64,000 nt of DNA. It comes from Warburgia ugandensis (taxonomy: Eukaryota; Streptophyta; Magnoliopsida; Canellales; Canellaceae). Both the position numbers and the translations under genes were made by a program. The notes under the pieces were generated by a model. It saw only the letters and a program-made list of their open reading frames with translations, was not told the origin of the DNA and searched no databases. How positions within the stretch are numbered: position 1 is the first letter of the stretch; the number at the start of each line of letters is the position of its first letter. Below are positions 25,453-36,839 of the stretch, piece by piece. The DNA lies in NCBI GenBank assembly GCA_035236585.1, contig CP141139.1, positions 20,290,990 through 20,354,989 of the forward strand, in the 5' to 3' direction.

Positions 25453-25788
25453 GCAAGGCTAAATACTCCTGGGTGACCAATAGCAAAGTAGTATTGTGAG
25501 GGAAAGGTAAAAAGAACCTCCATCGGGGAGTGAAATAGAACATTAAACCGTGAACTCCCAATCAGTGGGAGGAGAATGATCTTTGACCATGTGCCTGTTG
25601 AAGACTGAGCCGGCAACTTATAAGCAGTGGCTTGGTTATGGGAACCCACCAGAGTTGTAGCAAAAGCGAGTCTTCATAGGGCAATTGTCGCTACTTATGG
25701 ATTGGGTGATCTATCCATGACCAGGATGAAAGCTTGGGTGAACCTAAGTGGATGTTCGAACAAACTAATGTTGAAGAATTTGCGGATA
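25453..25788 (+). pseudogene. Nuclear copy of plastid 23S rRNA (fragment 2)
   Basis: The second copy of the same plastid 23S segment, with the same start and end points within the gene as the first, showing it was duplicated with its repeat unit. It differs by many substitutions and a small deletion (the bases between TTATGGA and TTGGGTGATC are shorter). At some sites it is closer to the plastid gene than copy 1 (for example CTCCTGGGTGACC and GAGCCGG), at others further away. Confidence 0.9.
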
Positions 25789-25975
25789 CAAGAATAAATA
25801 AGCTTTAGCTAATGTAATAAGGATACCAACTATTGTTCCAACCCTTCCTCTCACCCTCTATTACATGTTCACATAATCCCACTCACATCATAGATAATTT
25901 TTTTACTATTTTATTCTCCTTCTAACAATTTTTATTAATTGGAACGTTATCACTTCATATTGAATTGCAAAGGAG

Positions 25976-26440
25976 ATGTCTAAATTAAGATTGATTCCAG
26001 CTCCATCTAGGTGGTACAAATTGAATTTTGATGGCATGTGTCTAGCTAACCCAAGTTTGTATGAATTTTGGGGGGTATTGCAAGATCATGAAGGGGGACA
26101 AATTTTGATTATGTTGACCCATTGGGGTTTGCTAATTCTAGGAAAACATAATTCAAAGCCCTTGTGCATGGCATCATCATTTGGAGGCAAGGAAGATGGA
26201 TCCACTAATCATTGAAGGAGACTCTTCTTCTAATTTCTCCTAGTTTATCAAATCTTCTTACCAGCCCATGGAGATTTTGGAATCTTTTAGACAAGGCTCT
26301 ATCATTCCTTAGTAATGATAACTTTCTTTTGGTGCATACTCCTAGATCAACAAATTAGGTGGCAGATGAGCTTGCAACGAATGGGTCTCTTCTTCCTTCA
26401 TTGTAGGGGTTTGTTACTAGTTTGTAAATGAATTTTCTTC
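25976..26440 (+). mobile_element. L1-type LINE relic: RNase H domain
   Basis: The frame at 25976-26215 starts with PAPSRWYKLNFDGMCLANPS and continues GVLQDHEGG, matching the RNase H domain found at the end of plant L1 ORF2 (WxKLNFDGA, GGVLRDxxG). The first catalytic Asp, in NFDG, is kept. After a frameshift, traces of the C-terminal part follow, including VADELATNGS at about 26355-26385. The rest of ORF2 is absent, consistent with a truncated or broken element abutting the tandem array. No poly-A or target duplication was assigned. Confidence 0.7.
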
Positions 26441-26475
26441 CTTTTTTGTGTTTTGTGGTTTTACTGATCATCTCA

Positions 26476-29400
26476 TGTGACACCCTGGGTTTTCTAAAAC
26501 CATTTTTCCATATATAATAATAATAATAATTAGTAAAATAGCCAGGATCCTCGAAAGAGAAAAAACTAATATTTAATATAATTAAAATAATCATTTCAAA
26601 GGAAATTCCTAAAGAAAATACCGAGCGTCATCCAATCCATAACAACAACTAAAACCGATACAATACAATATGTAGCATGCTCAAATCAAAAGCCCAAGCC
26701 TGAAGAAATCACCAGCCATGAAAGAGATAATAATAATAACAAAGAATATAAATAGATCCTAGGGTTCCATCCATCAATCACAACAACCAACCCTAACATG
26801 TAAGTCTATGTACATAAGACAAATAAGAGTTAGGTCCAGTTCTATGGTCTTAATACAAGCGCATTGGCATAGCCCAAAAATAAGTTTGATGACAGGTAAA
26901 TGGAAGCATACACCAAATCAGTCTCTAGTAGAGTAGACGATCCTCATGGTCCTCTCTCTACTGCTGCTCTACCAGCTTGCCCTTAGCACTACCTCACTCC
27001 AAATATGAGGCATTGCAAACTAAAGCAATGCCTTAGTAAGCTATTGCTTGTGTAGGTGATCACATTTAATATGGAATCAAAAGTAGTGGTGTAGTATAAA
27101 AGTGTCGAAGTCATGATAGATCTCACAAAGTAAAACATTTATATAGAACGTCAAATCATCGGGCATCCATAATTAAATAGTTATGAAAGATCATGAGTCT
27201 GAATAAAACAATGGATGTTAAAGCATGATTTATTCCGAAACATAAAGATATCACATCAAATCACCATGGCATGCCAGGCATGAATAATACATGTTTATGC
27301 ATTTGTCAGTATCAAGTGAAATCAGTTTTATCATATAAAAATGTGGATGCATGTCATGATAAATAGGGGGCTCATACACAATCATGCCTTAAGAGTGTCC
27401 CACTATACTCACATCATTGCCAATGAGTACTCATTCTGAAACTTTGGGTCATTCACCCGTAGCTCGCACATAAAATAGCTCGCTTAGCCCGTAGGCCCAC
27501 CCACATAAGCTTCACCCTAAGGGTGCATTGTCACGCTATGGGTGCATTATGATCTAACATCCCAATATATCTACACTACATGAGCATACAGAATAAGAGT
27601 ATGGACTGATATACTGTAGTGGCAACTACTCCAACTCACCGTCGACACCAAAACAAAAGACTAGTGCCCACCTTGCATGGGAGATGGTTGGACATGCATG
27701 GGTGGCCTACCCATGATTACCACAAACTGCACGCAGTTGGCCCACACATCAAGGATGGTGTCTATCATCCATAAGTTTAGAGAGCGGGTGGCCAACCCCA
27801 ATACCCTCTAGCATAGCACCCATCGGGCAGAAACACACGTCATAAAACATCGAAAAACACAAGATAAATAATAGAAATTTCCATGGATAGTCAATCACAA
27901 GAAGGTCAATTCAAAAATGTGTGCTAATACATCATCAATCATACATTTAGAACAAGATATAAATCATGTGGAGCAAGATATTGTAACATCAATCATATAT
28001 GATGAAGGTAGTCTTAAGAAAAAATGATAGGACATAAAATTCATGCTTTAAGGCTCTCAAATAGATATGTCATGATCTATGAAATCATGAAATTACTAAA
28101 TGTAATCACCTACCTCAAATGCATGGTCTCCTAATCAGGCTCGTACTATCTCAACTTATACGCTCTGAAGTACTTGTCAAACCATAATACCACACTATGT
28201 CATTTACTATTCTAATTATGTCTTCAGTATTCATCTTAATCTTCATCTATTTTGTTTGGTGTTCATTAAATCCCATGAGTAAGTCAATCCGTGTGATGAT
28301 TCCTCTGATCTGGTAGTTAATCCTAGATTAATAGTTCAAAATGTCTGATTTACCCTAAATTAAGCTTTGACAATCAATCTAAGTTGGTTTTTCTAACATA
28401 TAGATGATCATCCATTAGATTTGACTATCAATCTAAGTTATGATTTGTCAATTCAATGTCCCTTGGTCATTAGGAAACTAATTTCTCCCATCTTGTTAAG
28501 TTTGAAGATGATCCAACCGCTGGAACGTTCTTTATTGCTTAGATCTACCATTGGATAATCAATTCTAGTCTTACTCATCATAATTAGTTTAATCTCTATG
28601 TTTATTTAACAATCTAGCTGCATGTCCATGATCGTATGTCGATATGACAGTCATATCATTCTTTGATTGGTCAATCCTAAGGTTCATGATCAGATCGATG
28701 GTCAAGATCACTTTTCTCAATGGATACTTGAAATCTGTCCATCAATTTTAATAAATAGTCTCCTAACTGATGTATTTATTCAATTTCTAAGTTCTAATCA
28801 TCAATTAATTGAGTTGATCTGAGTTATTGGACAAGATTTTGTGATTAGATCTAACTAAAATTGGTCAAATCAAGACATTGATGATAAATCTAGTTTCGCA
28901 TCATCGAGAAGAATCCAACGAACCTTTCGGGTCATCATTTGGACCTCTATAGCCCCCACAATTGTCAAATCAAGTTTCAGATCTATTTTTTATGGCCTAG
29001 ATAAATTTTGGGTCAAAATTAATTTGAAATTCAGCATCAAGAGGATGCTCGCGCTCGTGATACACACCCAGGACATGCCCGCGTGCGTCTTTGTCACTAG
29101 GACACAAGGCGTGCATTCTGGTCATCAGGACGTGCTGGCATTCTGTCACAGTTGGAAATGACACATGCGTCATTCCCATGTGCGCAGATGCATCGCCCAT
29201 TCGGGACAACGCGCCTAGGCTGTCTGTTCTTTCCAGGCTTGATCTACGGTCCATATCTGGCCATTTTTTCTATGTTTTTCTTCTCCTTAAGGTTTTGGTG
29301 GTCCATGAACACAATGAATGGCTCAAATCAGTATGCCTTTGATCGTCGAAGGTCGCTGAAAAACTCGCCATTGCAAGAGAAGACAATCAAATTTTGGTCA

Positions 29401-29940
29401 TAGTCACCAACCCATACACTGGTGAAATCTCACAAATTTTATACCATTTTGTTTCGAATTTCACAAATTTGAGTTCTACAAGGTTTTCATCCACTAATTT
29501 CATCTAAATCTAAGGTTTTTAATCAGATTTATGCATAATAAGAAAATTTCCCCCTCTTACTATGTTTTTTGCTTTTTTCGGCATCAATACTTAATGGATC
29601 TTCATGAAACTTGAGGGGTTTTGATCGTGGTCATGCGAGGAACAAGATGAACAGTCTAGATATTCAATCCGGTACCAATTCATCATTGTTTTTAGCAATA
29701 ACAGTAAGCTCCAAATATTTTCACCGGAAGACGGTGTCCCTTGGCCATTATCAGTGTTGGAGAGCAGAAAACGGTAAAATGGAAAGGAGGAGGGTGGATG
29801 GCCTACTTTGTCAAGTTGCCCAAGAAACACTGATCTTCATTGTTGGGGGTGGGTTGCCATCGCGGTGTGCAGCGTTGGTCGATCGGCACGGGGGTGATCG
29901 TCGATTGAGGTTGGGCAAAAAACAAGGGAGTTAATGGGAG
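26476..29940 (-). mobile_element. Minus-strand gypsy-type LTR, one end unresolved
   Basis: The sequence starting TGTGACACCCTGGG at 26476 is the inverted 3' end of a Tekay-like LTR. Several blocks match, in reverse, the order seen in the plus-strand gypsy LTRs of this window: the hairpin with stem GAGGCATTGC at 27007-27034, CCCGTAGGCCCACC at about 27490, GCATAGCACCCATCGG at about 27812, and a GC-rich block at about 29040-29230. No internal region is seen. The other end is not clear: no TGTAA-type start was found in reverse before about 29.94 kb, so it may be truncated. A 5-bp target duplication (TCTCA on the left) was not confirmed. Confidence 0.5.
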
Positions 29941-30435
29941 GAATTAAATGCTGGGAGGCGCATTAACTAATGGCACACACACAACAAGAAAATAATGATT
30001 TATAATGGTTTGGCCCAAACTTGATAACTATGTCCACTCTCTGAAAGCCAAAACCAATGAATCAAGGTTATCCCCACCTTGACATTCTGCTAATTTCTTG
30101 CAAGATTTGTACACCAATAGTTGTACTATGCTGGCACACAACAAGTTGTACTATGCTGGTCCATACACAAGGAATAGAGTGCTTATAGAAGCTCTTCTTT
30201 TTATAGCTCTTGGAAAATCTATTCCAAGTAAACCAAGAATAACACCAATCTCACAAGAGCTACATTGCACTCAGAGGAATGATTTTTAAAAAGCAACAAG
30301 AATCTCTCTCTTTAAAGTAGCTTTTAGAAATAGGAAGAATTATCGTAGAATTTGAAAATTGGTTCGAGATGTAAGCATCGATTGCTTGCTAGATAATTCT
30401 TCTTTTTCTGCTTGTTCTTTTTTTATATATCTTCC
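29941..30435. other. Unassigned sequence, possible copia LTR scrap
   Basis: Contains ATAATGGTTTGGCCCAAACT and TATGTCCACTCTCTG, which resemble a stretch common in some plant LTRs, and a local direct repeat (GTTGTACTATGCTGG near 30119 and 30145). No ends were found. The last 5 bp, CTTCC, are the left target duplication of the large gypsy element. Confidence 0.35.
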
Positions 30436-30845
30436 TGTAACATTCTTATATTTTAAAGAAAAGAAATAAATAAATAATTAAAATAATATAATATAATATA
30501 ATAAAGTAAAAACATATAATAAGGTAAGGAGAAGAGAGAGAGTGCTCAAAATGCACTCTCCTCTCTCTCAAATTTTCTCTACCATCACGTGGATAGTGAC
30601 GCAACATGGAGGCGGATTTCTCCACCCTTGAACAACCGGGAACGAGGTAGGATCACTCCACCCTCCTCTTTGTGTTAAATTTCAAAGTTTATTTACTTGT
30701 AAACGCCGGAAAAAGGCATGAACACGTAGGTTTTTGCAAAAATTCGTGTTTACTATTTTCATGAACAAAATTAGATGAGACAGTGTCAGATTTAGATTTG
30801 ACCGTTCAGATTGTGTATGATAGATTTATGAAGGATTTGGGAAAT

Positions 30846-33420
30846 TGTAATGACTCCAATTTTGTAATATTGAAATTCCAAGTTTAGCAATGAAAAGTTC
30901 AGTTTTTGAAGATAAGGGCATTTTATTCATTTCACTATTCACCTTTACTGAACCTAGGAATTTGGTCTTAAAAATGGTTCCATTAGATGCGTCTTGGAAA
31001 AAGGAGTCCAACGAGACCAAAATCACCCAAAACGGAGTTAAAATGAGCAAGTTATGACCATTTGAAGTTCAGGAGCAAAAATGTAATTTTATTAAAAAAT
31101 GAATTCACCCTGCAAAAACACAGGGGCCCGTTTTGATACAGGCACCCCTTCATCTTTAATCTCTAGAGGGTTCTAGAATGATGGTGATTGGAGGAGAAAT
31201 CACTGCCATTCTGGAGGTTTCTCCACCTCCATTCAAAGGCGGTGAGAGCCCCCTCTAGAACCCTCTCATAGCTCTATAAATAGAGCTCTTGGGCGCCTCT
31301 AATGGCAGCCCAAAATGTTGAAGAAAACCCGTTGAGGAGTAGTGACCTAGAGGAGAAAACAAGGAGAAAAACTCAGCAACGAGCCAGGTATGCCCAAGAT
31401 CCCTCAAAACCCATCTCCACTGTAGTTCTAACAACAATTTCCTAGGTTTTTGCATGAAAAACCATGCAAAATGAAGCCATGGAGACTCACCAAGGACCCA
31501 GGGACGTCCCCTGGGCCTCACTGGTTCGACAAGGTCAAACCAGGGTGTCCTGAGGATGCTCCGGTTCCCACGTTGATTGCGGTTTGAAAAACCAAACGGG
31601 CGCGTCCAGGGACGCGCCCGCAAAAGAGACAGTCAGGCAGAAAACCCGGCGCATCTACAGACGAGCCTGCTGAGACGCATGTCGCAGACGCGCAGTGCGC
31701 TAGCGGTACGCAGGTTTTTTGTTCCTTAAGGAAGTTGGGACACACGACGCAGATGCGCAGCGCCCTAGCATTCCGTCTTTTTATTTTTAAGACTCCTATG
31801 TACGTGCGACACTAAAATGCTTATAACTTGAGATCTAGAGCTCCGATTGAGGCGCCGCAAAAGGCGTTGTGTTTGTGTCGACGACGCGGACACATCCAAA
31901 CTATAAAATCCATGATCAATACCCAATAAAAGGTGGGCATGACCCTTAGAATAGGATGGTGGTGCGTGGCCACTAGACCTTTGGAAAATTGAGGATACCA
32001 AGGCCCAATTAGGACCTTAGGACACCCATAGGTATAGGGATGGACCCCTAATACCTAAGTAATAAGACGAATTACTCTAAAACCCATAAAAGATAGGCCA
32101 AACTAACCTTGATTCCCCAAACCATGTTCAGGAGTATCCGAGGACAAAGGGGTTAGTGCAACCTAGTCAGGTAGGTGCTCTATCACTATTAGATTCTTTT
32201 AAAAGAACTATTATTGTTTGGAGAACATATGTTTTAAGTATATGACTTGTTTAGCATGACTTAATTCAGTATGCATGTGATAAATGCTTTGTACATATAT
32301 ATGTTTTGTAAATGATTGCATATACATTATGCACATATATGTTTTGTAAACAAGTGCATACATTGCATGATTTAAGTACTTGTAAAGATTGCATGTCCTT
32401 GAGGGTTGCCAAAAGACGCTGGAGTGCCGAGGGCTAGGCAGTTGTGAGGGACCCAAAGAGGACAGGTTTTGGCTTATTTGATTTTATGTGATTTGGGCTA
32501 GTAAGCCCGTGGGTGCTATGCCGAGGGGTCTGGGTTGGCCACCCGGCCTCTACCACTATTAGGTGGATGGGTACCACGCCCAAAAAGAGGCAAGTCCCTA
32601 CGTCGACTGCATGTGGTACAGGGGGCTACCACTAGTGTCACGGCACTGGGTCGATGTGTCATAGGCCCCGTGGAGGCTATGACTGAGTGTCCTCAGGTAC
32701 CCGGGGACCACACGGCGAGGAGGTCGTGGGCATAGTGGACCCTATGATTTGATGATTTATGTGCATTGCATATGGCATGATATGAGGTTGGTCGACCATA
32801 CCATATTAGAGATCCATGAGTTGGATTCCATGAAGCATCTTATGCATATCATGATGTTACGATATATATATATGTATATGATACTTTCGATTTTGGATTA
32901 TATGATCCTTTAAGTCGTTAGTATTTCAGTTCAACAATGGATTTTAATATCGATGTTACACTTGAGTATTCAAACATACACATGTTTTGAATGAGCATAT
33001 GATTTTAAAACATCTCATGCATTATAAAACTAGTAGTGATAGGCTCCTACTGAGTATAGTATATACTCACCCAATCCTCAACAATTTTCAGACACCAAGT
33101 AAATATTTAAGGGCAAGGAATGCTTGTGCTAGGAAGACTCCCAGACTAAGTGCAAGTAAGTAAACCCCTACCTTATCTTTCAATGTTACTTGATTGTAAT
33201 TACTCTCTAATAGTTGGGGCTGTGACTAACACTTTCTTGGGAATAATATTGATTTAAACTTTGCCATGGCTAAATAATTTGATAATGTGTTTTGACACTC
33301 GGGGTTTTTATGAAAGATTGTTTTCTAAAAGAAAAAGATTTTCATGCATCTCATACTTATAAAATAAGAGATCTCACCTTTTTATCAAAATTGCATCATA
33401 TAAAAACTCGAGTCGTGACA
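30846..33420 (+). mobile_element. Nested solo LTR in the gypsy 5' LTR, 2575 bp
   Basis: The 3' LTR reads straight through GGGAAAATGGACGG at this site, while the 5' LTR is interrupted by sequence starting TGTAATGACTCC and ending GAGTCGTGACA. The flanks are GAAAT (30841-30845) and AAAAT (33421-33425). Compared with the empty site in the 3' LTR, this is a 5-bp AAAAT duplication that has lost one A on the left. It carries an ACTGAGTATA...ATACTCACCCAATCC block near its 3' end, like the minus-strand solo LTR at 49.4 kb, so both belong to related gypsy families. Confidence 0.88.
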
Positions 33421-34916
33421 AAAATGGACGGTGGAAATGGAATGTACGTGAAAAACTAGACACAGGGGTGTAAAAATCACAAAAAACAGAGCACCTGGGG
33501 TCGCCGGTGACGACGGACTAGTCCGGTTGCCGTCTATGGTGATGGCGACTGGAACAGGAGGAAATGCATGGACGAGGGAGCGCCATGTGGTGTGATGAGG
33601 GCACGCCACGCACAGGGGCACGTGGCGCGACTCGTGCACGCCATGTGGAGAGGCTGGAACGTGCCACACACGCTATTTCGTCCCCCACGCGCAGAGCGCT
33701 CCCACAAAAGCGCCCGCTACCCAGCGCGGGTTCTGACGCGGAGCGCTTCCATAGAAGTGCCCATTACCAAAGCGGGGTTTTGACGCAGAGCGCATCCACA
33801 AAAGCTCCCGCTACCCTGAGAGGGTTCTGACGTGAAACGCGTCCACAGACGCGCCCACCACTTGCAGTGAGTGCATGCGGTGGGCCCAATTGCTAGATTT
33901 TGGTCTTTTTTTGACCCTTTATTCCTTTAAACCTTGATTTTAGGAGTTATAGAGGCCCAAATCACGATCCGAAAGAGGCGTTGTGATCATCTCGACAAGG
34001 CGGACCTAAATTTAGAATAAAAATCTAGTTTGGAGTAACTTTTTAGTAGCGAAACTACTAAATGTTATTAGATGAGTCAGATCAAGCTGATCAATAGATG
34101 ATCAAGCTTTAGATTTTTGTTATATGTGTTAACCATGATATGATTTATGTCCTGACAGGTACATAAGGGCATACACCTTGATATTGGATACGTGTTTGTT
34201 TAAGGATATTGCAATACCGAGGTAGGTGATTTCATTCACAATTTTTCCATGATTCTTAAATAGTGATTTGATTATTTGAGTCTTTGAGGCATGTGATTTA
34301 TGCCTTACCATATGCGTGAGATTGATTTCAGCATGTAGCTTCTCATGTGCGTGCTATCTTTATGGTGGTTATTACATGCACTGTTTTTGATATCTTTCGT
34401 GATATCCACTTGATTTTTGGTCTTCTTGCCATGTGGGAGTCGCTCTGGCTTGATATTTGAGACTATTGATCTTGTGGTAGGATGCAATTTTTCACCCCAT
34501 GAGTGCCTGAGTGCCCGTGAGGGTGAAAGGGTGAAAGCGAGTGTGCAACGCGACTTTTCGTGAGTGCTTGAGTGCTTGTGAGGGTGAAAGGGTGAAAGCA
34601 AAAGTGATGCGCGTAGTTCCCATGAGGGTGCAAGGGTGAGAGCGGATGGTACAGAGAGCTGACTCCACATTGGCATGAGTGTATGTGAGACACTCACAGG
34701 GCTTGACAGTGTATGATGTTGATACTTTTGACATGCATTCATGTGTTTCTAGATTTTCTCAGATTGTGCATGTCTTGATATCATGGTTGATGATATCTTA
34801 TGTATTTCATGGACTTGGTATGTCCTTCATCATGTGATTTACGGCTTACTATTATGTTTGATCATTTTATGATCCTTATGCCTTGCGCCATGTGATTTGT
34901 TTTATTGAGTTATTTT

Positions 34917-34944
34917 GAGGCATTGCAAAACAAAGCAATGCCTC
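34917..34944. repeat. Hairpin in the 5' LTR (loop AAAACAAA)
   Basis: A 10-bp perfect stem GAGGCATTGC/GCAATGCCTC with an 8-nt loop. The 3' LTR has the same stem at 42082-42109 with the loop reversed (TTTGTTTT), and the minus-strand LTR at 27007-27034 has the stem with loop AAACTAAA. Confidence 0.85.
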
Positions 34945-35465
34945 ATAATCAAAGCGCGACAGTCAGAAAGGGAAGAAGGTGGACTAGCGTGGAGTTGGAT
35001 GGGGCCTTGAGGACAGAGATTGTCAGATACCGATAGAGTGGTGTACTTTTGGTTGGACTGGTATTGGCTTTTTGACATTCTACTTAGTCATTGTATATAT
35101 TGATAGATTAGACACATATCACTGTATAGTGGTTATATGTTTATTCATTGATGATGTAGTGATCTTGGACAAACCCTGGAGTTTTGGAACTTTTACTATT
35201 ACGTATCTTTACAGTTGTAACAATTTCATCGTCGTTTTAATTTGTGATCATGCTCAAAATGGTTACTTTTCATTCTGTGTCTTTAGTGTGATTTTGAGGT
35301 GAAATGACCCTCGGGGTTTTCTGAAATGGTATTTGCTTGACGCTGCGACAAATTTTAAATTATGAGTTTTAAGTTCTGAGATCCCATCTATTTTCTATAA
35401 ATAAATTATTACTATTTTCGTATAAATATGAGAAAACAGATGTTAAAACCCGAGGTGTCACAGTT

Positions 35466-35477
35466 TGGTATCAGAGC
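35466..35477 (+). promoter_or_regulatory. Primer binding site (initiator Met-tRNA)
   Basis: TGGTATCAGAGC, 3 bp after the 5' LTR, is complementary to the 3' end of plant initiator Met-tRNA and would prime minus-strand synthesis. Confidence 0.93.
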
Positions 35478-35594
35478 TTAGGCGTATTCCATCATCACCA
35501 CTTTAACGGACTAATTAGCATGATAGCCAATTAGTTGTTGGCTTAGACTGAGAAAGGAGAAATGCTTATACCATGGGTTATGTGTTGTTACTAG

Positions 35595-36740
35595 ATGGCT
35601 CCTCGACGAAGGACCAGGTCTACCTTCGCTCCACCAGTTGCCACCCCTGTTACCCCTGCCGCTACACCAGAGCAAGGGGGGCAGGAGGCAAACATTGCAG
35701 CTCGTGTAGTTGAGAGCCTCTTACCATGCCTCATAGAGCATATTTCGAGGCAGGTTCGGGCGGAGGTGCAGGCTTACACCCTGTCCACTCGACGGCGACT
35801 GCAGCAGTCCCAGAGGACTCAGCAGCACAGTCATCCCATGTAGCACTGTTGGCGCCCACACAGGTAGTTGCTGAGGGAGGATCCTCGAGAATGCGTGTTC
35901 CACCAGCGAAGTAGCTCGAGAGGTTTCGGAGGATGGTTCCTAGCTTCCATGGGGAAGGGGAGCCAGCAGCAGTAGAGAGATGGCTATTTGAGGTAGAGAA
36001 GGCCCTTACGGGGATGGAGATTGCACCTAACAATCAGGTTAGATTGGCTTCGTACTTGTTGGTCAGAGAAACCAGGTTTTGGTAGAAGACCCAGCAACAG
36101 ATACGTCCCCCATCTTCAGCGCCATTCTCCTGGTAGGATTTTTAGAGGATATTTGATGCACAGTATTTCCCTCCTCATGCTCTGCACGCCATGAAGAGGG
36201 AGTTCTCAGCATTGACACAGGGGAACCTTACGGTTCAACAATACTTGAACCAATTTACTAGGCTGCACAGATTTGCAAATACCCCTTTTGCCTCAAAGCA
36301 GGAGGTAGCAGATAGATTCATCAACGGGGTGAGTGGCACAGTTGAGGCACGAAGTATTGATAGCATACCCGACTACGATGACACAGGTGGCAGATCGGGC
36401 AGTGATGCTTGAGAGGGATTCGAGACGGAGTAGAGGAGAGGTGAGTCAGCCCTTCAAGGGCAAGAGGCCCTTCGCATCCACACCATCTCAGGGGGGATAT
36501 GATTCGCGGTACCCTCCTAGATAGAGGAGAGATCAGGGTCGGAGAGTGTGCCCTCGTTGTAAGGGCTGACACATAGAGCAATTTTGCCCAGGACAGGGCG
36601 GTCAGCATCAGGGCCCACAGCAACCCCAACAGTATCAGTAGCAGCGACAGCAGCCTTTTCGACCATCGAGCCATTTAGGTGTTATGGCTATGGCGAGATG
36701 GGACACATGATTAGACAGTGCCCGAGAGGTTTGGGAGATA
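35595..36740 (+). pseudogene. gag of the gypsy element (broken)
   Basis: It starts MAPRRRTRSTFAPP, typical of plant chromovirus Gag. A capsid-like stretch follows in other frames (FRRMVPSFHGEGEP at about 35920, then LTQGNLTVQQYLNQFTRL at 36215-36270), and a CCHC zinc knuckle (CYGYGEMGHMIRQC, about 36678-36720). A second CxxC motif near 36550 has lost its pattern to a stop. At least one frameshift and several stops separate these parts. Confidence 0.85.
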
Positions 36741-36839
36741 GACCACCGAGGATTGATGCCACCGCGGAGGTAGCACCACGCAGTCAGGGCCGCGTCTTCG
36801 CCATCGCTTCAGGGCAGGCACAGGCCTCAAACCAGGTGG

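Larger units (their letters stand above)
23811..25907. repeat. Tandem array of ~1-kb units (two plus a partial third)
   Basis: Unit 1 starts at 23811 and unit 2 at 24872, both with AAGAGCTTCTA(A/C)AATT, an offset of 1061 bp. A third copy starts near 25845 and stops after about 60 bp at 25907. The units align through a CCCTCTATTACATGTTCACA-type head, a GAAATATGAGAACATGAAGT segment, an A/AAG-rich tract, and a plastid 23S rDNA segment. They have diverged at many sites, so the duplication is not recent. Confidence 0.88.
30436..35462 (+). repeat. 5' LTR of the gypsy element (interrupted)
   Basis: Runs from TGTAACATTC to GAGGTGTCACA. It measures 5027 bp, but removing the nested solo LTR and its target duplication leaves about 2.45 kb, matching the 3' LTR. 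It aligns throughout with 40134-42627, with scattered substitutions and a few indels, including one near the 34.9-kb hairpin. Confidence 0.9.

Noticed and set aside
24201..25649. Repeated minus-strand frames with FYFTPRW and TQEYLALLKF
   Set aside because: They are antisense to plastid 23S rDNA copies and to the tandem repeat; rRNA does not encode protein there.
33385..33830. Frames over the GC-rich GCGCCC/ACGCAGAGCGC repeats
   Set aside because: Part of the gypsy LTR; the same frames recur at 40.6-41.06 kb in the 3' LTR and have no protein family.
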